From positions 1 to 7,395 of the forward strand of contig JALWKH010000064.1 of NCBI GenBank assembly GCA_026996635.1: 7,395 nucleotides of DNA, read 5' to 3'. This DNA is from Bacteroidales bacterium. Its GTDB lineage: Bacteria; Bacteroidota; Bacteroidia; Bacteroidales; JALTDM01. Positions 1-5,459 of this stretch are shown here, one piece after another (position 1 is the stretch's first letter; each line of letters starts with the position of its first letter). The notes under the pieces were generated by a model that ran no database searches, had not been told where the DNA came from, and saw nothing but the letters and a program-made list of their open reading frames with translations. Both the position numbers and the translations under genes were made by a program.

Positions 1-122
1 TTGTAAAGGTTTTGGATGAGTTTTAGTGTTTCTGTGATCACATCTTCTTTTCGGGATATTTCTTCTTATCTTGATGATTCAAGTGAGGGAGCAGCGTAAG
101 GAGCTCTTTGGCTATGTCTTCT
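1..122 (-). other. Frameshifted remnant of the lyase C-terminus
   Basis: This stretch lies just past the in-frame TAA (123-125) of the lyase. Skipping one base (the T at 125 on the minus strand) keeps the reading open from 124 to 38: it reads KEDIAKELLTLLPHLNHQ and runs 28 codons to a TGA. The join gives ALA-KE, which resembles the 'A-x-x-A-K-E-A' helix that normally follows the GY-x-x-A motif in the FumC_C domain, and the total of about 464 residues fits the family's usual length of about 465-480. In the original frame, a second open piece begins after a further stop and reads EEISRKEDVITETLKLIQ, continuing to the window edge. It vaguely resembles the last helix of aspartases (S-K-E-D-L). 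Alternatively this second piece could be the start of another minus-strand gene using the GTG at 41-39. The frameshift reading is inference; the frames themselves are directly seen. Confidence 0.45.
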
Positions 123-1433
123 TTAGGCCAGTGCGGAGGCTTTTTCATATCCGGTAAAAGGAACGAGTATAGTTGCCAGTGACGGATTTTTGTAAAATTC
201 GTTTAAAGCTTTTTCTTTATCGATTTTCAAGTCTTTTATGAGGTTTGCCGCTAAGGTTTTGTTTGCTGATATTAACAATTCCAAAGACTCCAACAAATAA
301 TGTCCGATTGCCGGTAAGTATGCATTAAGTTCAAGGTTTGTCATTGAAGCGAGGGAGGTAATAAGGGCATCGTTAGCAAAAACTTTTTCTGCAACGGAAA
401 TTACATATTCGTTAATTACAGGGTTTATCTTACCCGGCATAATGGAACTGCCTGTTTGCCGTGGCGGAAGCATCAAGGCTTCTTTGGTAATATCTGCAGC
501 AAGAAGACGGATGTCGTCTGCAATTTTTTTCAGATTAACGGCGTGTGCTTTTAATATGGCATGTATTTCTACTAAACTGTCCAAGTTTGATGTAGTATCT
601 TGCAGGTTGTTGCTTTTGGCAAGTGGCAGCCCGGTTTCTTTTCTTAAAATTTCCGGTGCCGTCATTATTATAAAAGTTGGAACGGTTATGCCTGTTCCTA
701 TTGCACTGCCTCCCAGGTTTATTTCTTTAATACGCTCCCATGCTTTGGAAACTCTCCACCAGTCGCGTGAAAGAGCATCGCTGTATGTGGAAAAAAGTTT
801 TCCGTAAGTTGTAGGTACTGCTGCTTGCAATTGTGTGTATCCTATTCTCAAAATACCTGCAAATTCTTTTTCTTTATGTTCAGTTTCTTTTCGTGTGTAG
901 TTGATTTGTTTTTCAAGTTTTGCCAACAATTTCATTATTGCAATTCGTAAAGCTGTGGGAACAGTGTCGTTTGTAGATTGATAAATGTTGGCTTGTTCTA
1001 CCGGATGTATAATAGAGTATTCTCCGTGATTATGACCTGATATTTCCAAAGCACGGTTTGCAATTATTTCATTGATATTCATATTGATGCTTGTTCCTGC
1101 ACCACCTTGAATTGCGGGTATGATAAAGTGTTCGAACCATTTACCTTCCGCTACTTCTTCTGCAGCTTGTATAAATGCTTTTAATTTATCCGGTGGAATA
1201 ATTTTAAGGCCGAACTTGCTAATGTCTCCGTATTTTTGTTTTGCCGTTTCAATAAACTCACGGTAAGTCAGATATACGGCTTTCTTCACCGTTCCCATTG
1301 CTTTGTACCACTCAATATTAAAAAGTGTTTGGTTCGGGAAGTTGTTTTTTGCCCTTAGGGAGTGAATGCCGTATAAAGCATCTTGCGGGATTTTAAGTTC
1401 TCCGATAAAATCTTTTTCAATTCTAAAGCGCAT
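123..1433 (-). CDS. Aspartate ammonia-lyase-like enzyme (fumarase/aspartase superfamily), C-terminus truncated
   Basis: The 436-residue product belongs to the superfamily that eliminates ammonia or water to give fumarate; aspartate to fumarate plus ammonia is the likeliest reaction, in the cytoplasm. It starts in the typical aspartase way (RIEKDFIGE at 4-12, YGIHSLRA at 21-28). Family signatures follow in order: GGAGTSINMNINE (110-122), QSTNDT (152-157), TQLQAAVP (200-207), GTGITVP (246-252) and the mobile catalytic loop GSSIMPGKINPV (328-339), with the expected catalytic serine and K335. TQ rather than the TH of class II fumarases favours aspartase. Departures are Y199 and A204 where aspartases usually have R and D, and GTGIT instead of GTGLN, so the substrate is not certain. 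The protein stops at GYEKASALA, inside the C-terminal FumC_C domain, about 30-40 residues early; see the frameshift entry at 1-122. An AAGG run sits before the ATG. The gene lies 72 bp downstream of the GIN-domain gene and could be co-transcribed with it. Confidence 0.85.
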   Translation of the reverse strand: MRFRIEKDFIGELKIPQDALYGIHSLRAKNNFPNQTLFNIEWYKAMGTVKKAVYLTYREFIETAKQKYGDISKFGLKIIPPDKLKAFIQAAEEVAEGKWFEHFIIPAIQGGAGTSINMNINEIIANRALEISGHNHGEYSIIHPVEQANIYQSTNDTVPTALRIAIMKLLAKLEKQINYTRKETEHKEKEFAGILRIGYTQLQAAVPTTYGKLFSTYSDALSRDWWRVSKAWERIKEINLGGSAIGTGITVPTFIIMTAPEILRKETGLPLAKSNNLQDTTSNLDSLVEIHAILKAHAVNLKKIADDIRLLAADITKEALMLPPRQTGSSIMPGKINPVINEYVISVAEKVFANDALITSLASMTNLELNAYLPAIGHYLLESLELLISANKTLAANLIKDLKIDKEKALNEFYKNPSLATILVPFTGYEKASALA

Positions 1434-1460
1434 ATCCTTACCTTTTCATTGGCAAGGATA
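1433..1460 (-). promoter_or_regulatory. Weak candidate -7 element and inverted repeat before the lyase
   Basis: Reading the minus strand, TATCCTTG (1460-1453) matches the Bacteroidota -7 consensus TAnnTTTG with one mismatch and would give a leader of about 13 bases. No TTG lies at the expected -33 distance. The same bases form one arm of an inverted repeat, TATCCTT at 1433-1439 with AAGGATA at 1454-1460, separated by 14 bases and reaching into the start codon. It could be a weak promoter, an operator or a leader hairpin. The alternative is readthrough from the upstream gene. Confidence 0.3.
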
Positions 1461-1505
1461 AATTGAAAAAAATGGATATTTAATGATTTTTGTCAGTTAG
1501 TATTA

Positions 1506-2291
1506 TTATCGTACTATAATTTTGCTGAGCCCCGAAGCTGATTTTGTTAATTTGGGTGGTTTGCCGAAAATTATAATCTCACTTTCTCCGCTAGCCATTG
1601 CATTAACTTCTTTAATGGGGCGTACATAAGCATCACTGGTTCCGCTTACACTTACTTTTATTGAGTTTACTTTTATTCCTTCCATTTTCAGATCGCTCGC
1701 ACCATCAACATTAACCAGAGCTTTATCAACTTGATTCCCGTTGATATTTAAATCTGAAGCACCTGTTATATTGATTTTTAATGTTTTGGCTTGTCTTAAG
1801 TTTATGATTGTAGTATTGGATGCTCCTGAAACGGATAATGCTATTTGGTTAGCGATGATATCAGGAATTTTCAAAGAGCTTGCACCGCTAACATTGATTG
1901 TGAGATTTTTTACCTGCAATGGAGACAAACTGTAAAAGTATGCTGTTTTTGAGAGGATTAAATTAGTCAGATACGGAGAAAAAATGTTTATAACAGGATA
2001 ATTTATTTTATCGATATCTGCTTTTGAATTCCATTTTATTTTCAGTGTTCCGTCAGATGTTGTTTTTATGGTGAGAAACTTAATAATGTTTTTATATCCG
2101 GAGATTTTAACAGTAGTTTGATTTTTCTTTGACATTTTAAAAATTACTTTTACCGGAGCTTCAATGAAAAATTTTCCGGTAGCAGGCTTAATTATTGATT
2201 GTTTTACTTTTTCTCCGGATGGTTTTAATTTGTATTGGCTAAAACTTATTGTTGGCAGAAAGATTAAAAAAAATAGATACTTTATTTTCAT
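1506..2291 (-). CDS. Secreted GIN-domain (DUF2807) beta-helix protein
   Basis: The 261-residue product begins with a clear signal peptide (MKIKYLFFLIFLPTISFSQ, cleavage likely near residue 19), so it is exported to the periplasm or cell surface. The rest matches the putative auto-transporter adhesin head GIN domain, a family common in Bacteroidota: a first part with alternating hydrophobic strands (about 40-130), then repeated turns marked by SGAS (135-138), SGAS (155-158), TGAS (177-180), DGAS (196-199), SGTS (216-219), SGES (234-237) and SGLS (253-256). The 18-22 residue spacing is that of right-handed beta-helix rungs. There is no lipobox cysteine and no T9SS sorting domain. No enzymatic residues are evident; an adhesion or envelope role is only a family guess. 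The ATG at 2291-2289 follows a good -7 element. It is divergent from the PHP hydrolase gene and lies 72 bp upstream of the lyase gene. Confidence 0.85.
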   Translation of the reverse strand: MKIKYLFFLIFLPTISFSQYKLKPSGEKVKQSIIKPATGKFFIEAPVKVIFKMSKKNQTTVKISGYKNIIKFLTIKTTSDGTLKIKWNSKADIDKINYPVINIFSPYLTNLILSKTAYFYSLSPLQVKNLTINVSGASSLKIPDIIANQIALSVSGASNTTIINLRQAKTLKINITGASDLNINGNQVDKALVNVDGASDLKMEGIKVNSIKVSVSGTSDAYVRPIKEVNAMASGESEIIIFGKPPKLTKSASGLSKIIVR

Positions 2292-2315
2292 TGTTTTTTA
2301 ATTAAATATTTCCTA

Positions 2316-2323
2316 CAAAGATA
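2316..2323 (-). promoter_or_regulatory. Bacteroidota -7 promoter element for the GIN-domain gene
   Basis: On the minus strand this reads TATCTTTG, a full match to TAnnTTTG. It sits 24 bases before the start codon at 2291, leaving a leader of about 15-20 bases. No good TTG -33 element is seen upstream. Confidence 0.6.
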
Positions 2324-2384
2324 AAAAAAATGAATAAATTGATAAAATGGTATGTATGAATTTTTTTTGTTAGGTTAGTTGAAG

Positions 2385-2392
2385 TATCTTTG
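2385..2392 (+). promoter_or_regulatory. Bacteroidota -7 promoter element for the PHP hydrolase gene
   Basis: TATCTTTG is a full match to TAnnTTTG. A TTTG at 2366-2369 could be the -33 element, but the 15-base spacing is shorter than usual. Transcription would start near 2399, which excludes the in-frame TTG at 2379 as the start codon and supports the ATG at 2412. Confidence 0.65.
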
Positions 2393-2411
2393 TAACATAA
2401 TTTTAAAAGCC

Positions 2412-4715
2412 ATGAAAAAGTTATTTTTAGTTATTGCAATTTTATATAATGCTGTTTATTTATATGCACAAGATAAACAGGGCAATACGGTAAATGCTGA
2501 AATTTATGCCGATGCTCCTTACAGAATGAAAATTGCTGATGATAACGGAAACCTGAATCCTATTCCCATTCATATTTTTGCTCATGATGCTGATGGTACA
2601 GGTGCAAATATTGAACTAATGAGCATTGATATCTACATTAAGAACGCTACAGATACAAATTACTCTTACTTGGTAACTTTTGATAATTATGATATTACCC
2701 AATTTAAAAGTTTGCTTATTCATAAATCTCCGCAAAATGATGATTTAAGTGTGCAAGATTTTGAAAGCAGTGATTATCAACCTTCTTCGGAACATACTAT
2801 AGTTTTCAAGGAAACACATGATTGGTTGGATGGCGAAGATTATGTAGAGATAAAAAGGAAATTCTGGTATTTTACAATTTTGTTGCCACCTGATAAAATT
2901 GCAGGATTTGACAGCATTATAGATATTAAGGTGTATTTTAATATAGATTGGTCTGTAGATGATGAAACTAACTTGCGAGTTTTTAGATATGCCAATGATG
3001 TACCAAAGCTTAAAGATTGGTACAGAGGGGATACACATTATCACACTATTTTCACTCAAAATATTGCAGAAACCGGAGAAGCATTGGAAGCTACCGGATA
3101 TTTCGGCAGGATAACAGGATTGGATTGGCAGTTTACAAGTGATCATTCTTGTGATTTTGATAATTACGGAATCGGAATGCAAGAAAATTGGAATGAGTTG
3201 GGGAGTCAAATTGAACAATTAAATACATTAGATACAAATTATGTTATGATACGAGGTATTGAGATGTCCATAAACAACAATGGTGGTTACGTTGTTCATG
3301 CGCTTACATATCCTTCTGCAGACGATCCTTTTTCCATGCCGTATTTGGGGGATGGGGGAGGAGACAGCCACGAAACAGGTGTAAATACCGATATGCTTTT
3401 GGATTCCGTTATGAAGTATCATGGAATGGTATTCGCTGCACACCCTTTTGCCGAATATGATAAATTACCTGATGTGATAAACGGCAGTGTTTGGAATATT
3501 GCCGACCCGGACTTTCTTGAAAATGGTTCTGAGGCACCGAGTAACGGAAATATTATTTGTAATGACTTGTCTTTGCCTTCCGATGTCTTTTCTGATGAAG
3601 CCGATAAGTTTTTTAAGGACGGATTATACGGTTTTCAAATATGGAACTTGTACAATTCGTTGACTACAAAGGATAACGATGCCTTTTCAGACCCTTATGA
3701 TGCTACACATTCCGGTGATTTTTCTGCTGTGTCGGAATTATCTCTTAACGATCCTTATCATCATTTATACAGACTTAATCAAAATTTTGATGTTGTTAAA
3801 TATTTATGGAAAAAAGCATTATTAGAAAAAAACGCAAATCCGGATTTACAAAACTGGAAAACTTATATTATTGCGGGTAGCGATGCCCACGGTTCTTTCA
3901 ACTATTCCACAACGGATATGTATTATGCTTTTTACGGTACCATAGAAGATAATGCCATAGGCAGGTTGAGTACTTTGGTATATTTACCTGACGGGAAAGG
4001 TGAGGATGGTACTAACATATTGAAAGCCTTAAAAATGGGACATGCTGTATTGTCTGACGGTCCTATTATTGCTTACCTGATAAAATCACCTTTCGGAACT
4101 TATACTTGTGGCGACGATATTTTTATTGATTATAATAAACTGCAAGATTATACTCTTGAATTGTTTACAGTTACCGAACCCGAATATGGAAGCAAGCAAA
4201 ACATAACCCTTGTCTTAGGTACGGAAAACGGGGAATATTCCTATCCTGTAACAAATCCGGCTGATACGGTTGAATATAATTTGTATGAATTGTTGAACAG
4301 CATATTTTTAGGTAATATACCATTAAACGAATATTTCTATTTGCGTTTTGAACTGGAAACATATAAAGATTACGGGGATAAGGCTTTTATCTACAAAAAG
4401 CAAGACGAAAACTTTTATTCTTTTACAAATCCTGTGTGGATGAATATTACTGAAATGACGACTGTTAATGAAACTAATTCAAACAATAAGTTTAAAGTTT
4501 ATTGTGGTGCAGGTTTTGTGAAAATAGAATTGCCTGAAGGCTATAAATTCGTTACTATGTATGATGTTGCAGGTAAGCCGGTTAATGCCGCAGTTAATGT
4601 ATATAACGGTCAAGTACAAATGCAAACATCTAATCTTCCGAAAGGAATGTATTTTGCAAAATTTGTAAATGACCTGAGTGGAGATGTTTCAGTGGAAAAA
4701 GTTATGGTGAGGTAA
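2412..4715 (+). CDS. Secreted PHP-type metallohydrolase (CehA/McbA-like) with T9SS sorting domain
   Basis: The 767-residue product starts at ATG 2412 (MKKLFLVIAILYNAVYLYAQ, a signal peptide cleaved around residues 19-20). An in-frame TTG at 2379 would lengthen it by 11 residues but lies upstream of the -7 element. Residues 20-200 look like a beta-rich N-terminal domain. The PHP metallo-phosphoesterase fold follows, with its metal-site motifs in order: GDTHYH (D207, H209, H211), TSDH (D244, H245), E284, H296, AAHP (H344) and GSDAHG (D491, H493). A segment resembling VLSDGPII after the last motif is typical of CehA/McbA metallohydrolases. Next comes a beta-rich linker (about 540-690). The C-terminus (692-767) resembles a type A T9SS sorting domain: MYDVAGKPV, then NLPKGMYFAKF, ending KVMVR. 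The enzyme is therefore expected to be moved across the outer membrane and released or surface-anchored. It probably hydrolyses a phosphoester or ester; the substrate cannot be told. The gene appears to be transcribed alone and ends in a hairpin. Confidence 0.85.
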   Translation: MKKLFLVIAILYNAVYLYAQDKQGNTVNAEIYADAPYRMKIADDNGNLNPIPIHIFAHDADGTGANIELMSIDIYIKNATDTNYSYLVTFDNYDITQFKSLLIHKSPQNDDLSVQDFESSDYQPSSEHTIVFKETHDWLDGEDYVEIKRKFWYFTILLPPDKIAGFDSIIDIKVYFNIDWSVDDETNLRVFRYANDVPKLKDWYRGDTHYHTIFTQNIAETGEALEATGYFGRITGLDWQFTSDHSCDFDNYGIGMQENWNELGSQIEQLNTLDTNYVMIRGIEMSINNNGGYVVHALTYPSADDPFSMPYLGDGGGDSHETGVNTDMLLDSVMKYHGMVFAAHPFAEYDKLPDVINGSVWNIADPDFLENGSEAPSNGNIICNDLSLPSDVFSDEADKFFKDGLYGFQIWNLYNSLTTKDNDAFSDPYDATHSGDFSAVSELSLNDPYHHLYRLNQNFDVVKYLWKKALLEKNANPDLQNWKTYIIAGSDAHGSFNYSTTDMYYAFYGTIEDNAIGRLSTLVYLPDGKGEDGTNILKALKMGHAVLSDGPIIAYLIKSPFGTYTCGDDIFIDYNKLQDYTLELFTVTEPEYGSKQNITLVLGTENGEYSYPVTNPADTVEYNLYELLNSIFLGNIPLNEYFYLRFELETYKDYGDKAFIYKKQDENFYSFTNPVWMNITEMTTVNETNSNNKFKVYCGAGFVKIELPEGYKFVTMYDVAGKPVNAAVNVYNGQVQMQTSNLPKGMYFAKFVNDLSGDVSVEKVMVR

Positions 4716-4720
4716 AATAT

Positions 4721-4746
4721 GTTCTTTGTCGTTCGACACAAAGAAC
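4721..4746 (+). terminator. Hairpin after the PHP hydrolase gene
   Basis: Five bases after the stop codon, GTTCTTTGT (4721-4729) pairs perfectly with ACAAAGAAC (4738-4746) over 9 bp around an 8-base loop. An alternative fold extends the stem with GTC/GAC and a two-base bulge. No U-tract follows, so this may be a transcript-end stabiliser rather than a classic intrinsic terminator. A short second palindrome, CCAGAAATCTGG (4746-4757), follows at once. Confidence 0.5.
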
Positions 4747-4856
4747 CAGAAATCTGGGTCAAAATGATGCTCCCGCTTTCTCTGTCAAAACATGGCGACT
4801 ACAGGAAAAGCGGTAAGCAAAAAAACGTTGTTTTCAGCCTTCAATATTTTGCCTAG

Positions 4857-4876
4857 CCCTACCATTTGTTGTAGGG
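4857..4876. repeat. Palindrome 1 of the cluster
   Basis: CCCTAC (4857-4862) pairs with GTAGGG (4871-4876) around an 8-base loop and is followed by TATTTTTTAG, which makes it terminator-like on the plus strand. Confidence 0.55.
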
Positions 4877-4883
4877 TATTTTT

Positions 4884-4909
4884 TAGCCCCGCCTTAAAAG
4901 ACGGGTCTA
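4884..4909. repeat. Palindrome 2 of the cluster
   Basis: The arms TAGCCCCGCCTT and AAGACGGGTCTA are complementary except at two positions (4887/4906 and 4892/4901). Bases 4889-4913 match 5116-5140 at 22 of 25 positions, including the trailing CTATTCA, so this and palindrome 8 are copies of one unit. Confidence 0.75.
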
Positions 4910-4938
4910 TTCAAGTTAATAAGGTAAATGAACATAAA

Positions 4939-4958
4939 AAACAGACTAAAGTCTGTTT
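4939..4958. repeat. Palindrome 3 of the cluster
   Basis: AAACAGAC (4939-4946) pairs perfectly with GTCTGTTT (4951-4958) around a TAAA loop, giving an 8-bp stem. Confidence 0.65.
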
Positions 4959-4966
4959 GACTGAAC

Positions 4967-4982
4967 GGGCTTCAGCCCTTTT
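4967..4982 (+). terminator. Palindrome 4 with T-tract, possible terminator
   Basis: GGGCTTCAGCCC (4967-4978) forms a short GC-rich hairpin, followed by TTTT. Together with palindrome 3 it resembles an intrinsic terminator, but it is part of the repeat cluster and has no clear gene to terminate, since the PHP gene ends 250 bases earlier. Confidence 0.4.
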
Positions 4983-5006
4983 ATAATTTACCATATTATT
5001 GATTAG

Positions 5007-5026
5007 CCCCACCTTTCAAGGTGGGG
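5007..5026. repeat. Palindrome 5 of the cluster
   Basis: CCCCACCTT (5007-5015) is perfectly complementary to AAGGTGGGG (5018-5026). It is preceded by TAG, as palindrome 2 is. Compared with palindrome 8 it differs at two arm positions, and both differences are matched in the opposite arm. Confidence 0.75.
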
Positions 5027-5050
5027 AAATAAAATGAATAAAATCTCATT

Positions 5051-5088
5051 GGCTTTAGCCTTAGTCATCCTTTTCTTGGGCTAAAGCC
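5051..5088. repeat. Palindrome 6 of the cluster
   Basis: GGCTTTAGCC (5051-5060) pairs over 10 bp with GGCTAAAGCC (5079-5088) around an 18-base loop. Each arm is also nearly self-palindromic (GGCT/AGCC). A partial copy, GCTTTAGCC, recurs alone at 5330-5338. Confidence 0.7.
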
Positions 5089-5096
5089 CCGTACTT

Positions 5097-5113
5097 TGTG
5101 GTACATCACCACA
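5097..5113. repeat. Palindrome 7 of the cluster
   Basis: TGTGGT (5097-5102) pairs with ACCACA (5108-5113) around a 5-base loop. It directly abuts palindrome 8. Confidence 0.5.
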
Positions 5114-5133
5114 CACCGCCTTAAAAGGCGGTG
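5114..5133. repeat. Palindrome 8 of the cluster
   Basis: CACCGCCTT (5114-5122) is perfectly complementary to AAGGCGGTG (5125-5133). With the following CTATTCA it is a second copy of the unit seen at palindrome 2. Confidence 0.75.
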
Positions 5134-5253
5134 CTATTCACATCGGTTTATTTTTTTCGGTGGGCAATGAATAACTTTTACGCTACCGCATCCCCGCCAT
5201 TTTGACCTGTCTCAACGCACTACCGCAATTGCTATTAAGCGGTAAATCAATCA
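5134..5253. other. Non-coding stretch between the palindromes and the tandem repeats
   Basis: No convincing reading frame is present. It contains a T-rich run (5149-5157) after palindrome 8, the right copy of the 10-bp inverted repeat (5198-5207), and TACCGC (5221-5226) pairing with GCGGTA (5239-5244) around 12 bases. AAGCGGTAA at 5237-5245 repeats 4808-4816 in direct orientation. Confidence 0.5.
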
Positions 5254-5288
5254 ACTAACCACTAACCATTAACAACTAACAATTAGCA
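5254..5288. repeat. Degenerate 7-base tandem repeat
   Basis: Five consecutive heptamers read ACTAACC, ACTAACC, ATTAACA, ACTAACA and ATTAGCA, following the pattern A(C/T)TA(A/G)C(C/A). No function is evident; slippage could account for it. Confidence 0.7.
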
Positions 5289-5310
5289 AATTAATTCATT
5301 AGCAAATTAA
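5282..5310. repeat. Direct repeat of ATTAGCAAATTAA
   Basis: The 13-mer occurs at 5282-5294 and 5298-5310, a 16-base period. It grows directly out of the last heptamer of the preceding tandem repeat. Confidence 0.75.
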
Positions 5311-5429
5311 CAACTGCCTTTAATGTAGAGCTTTAGCCACTGAAATATTATTCTGATTCTTAAATTGACTTCATCTATATAATTTTTTTCTAATTTGTCC
5401 GTTATTAACGGTTACCCGTAAAAGATTAT
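5311..5429. other. AT-rich upstream region of the OmpA-family gene
   Basis: No gene is seen. It carries a lone GCTTTAGCC (5330-5338) like the arms of palindrome 6, and the small palindrome TAACGGTTA (5406-5414), which lies just upstream of the -7 element and could bind a regulator. Confidence 0.4.
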
Positions 5430-5437
5430 TAACTTTG
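5430..5437 (+). promoter_or_regulatory. Bacteroidota -7 promoter element for the OmpA-family gene
   Basis: TAACTTTG is a full match to TAnnTTTG and lies 22 bases before the ATG at 5460. No TTG is found at the usual -33 distance; the nearest TTTG (5394-5397) is too far upstream. Confidence 0.6.
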
Positions 5438-5443
5438 CAATTC

Positions 5444-5456
5444 CGGTAAAATACCG
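5444..5456 (+). promoter_or_regulatory. Small hairpin in the leader of the OmpA-family gene
   Basis: CGGTA (5444-5448) pairs with TACCG (5452-5456) around AAA, ending three bases before the start codon. It fills nearly the whole predicted leader, so it could affect translation or mRNA stability or be a protein-binding site. Only the pairing is seen. Confidence 0.4.
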
Positions 5457-5459
5457 TTT

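Larger units (their letters stand above)
4757..5207. repeat. 10-bp inverted repeat flanking the palindrome cluster
   Basis: GGTCAAAATG (4757-4766) recurs in inverted orientation as CATTTTGACC (5198-5207). The bases just inside are loosely alike too (C/G-rich with a GATGC-like core). The pair encloses the whole palindrome series, as the ends of a degenerate non-autonomous element might. No matching target-site duplication is visible outside, so the boundary is tentative. Confidence 0.35.

Noticed and set aside
442..807. 121-residue plus-strand frame inside the lyase gene
   Set aside because: It lies antisense to well-conserved lyase motifs, has no recognisable domain and no promoter; it is a shadow frame.
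1438..1449. Mini-frame ATG AAA AGG TAA just before the lyase start
   Set aside because: It is only three codons, easily explained by chance in a purine-rich leader; nothing supports a regulatory role.
2379..2411. TTG start that lengthens the PHP hydrolase by 11 residues
   Set aside because: It overlaps the -7 promoter element and puts extra residues in front of a normal signal peptide; ATG 2412 fits better.
4792..4986. 64-residue plus-strand frame in the intergenic region
   Set aside because: It runs through palindromes 1 to 4, so its sequence is dictated by the repeats; there is no domain or promoter evidence.
4857..5133. Possible CRISPR array
   Set aside because: The repeats are palindromes of different sequence with irregular spacing, not identical direct repeats separated by uniform spacers, and no cas gene is present.
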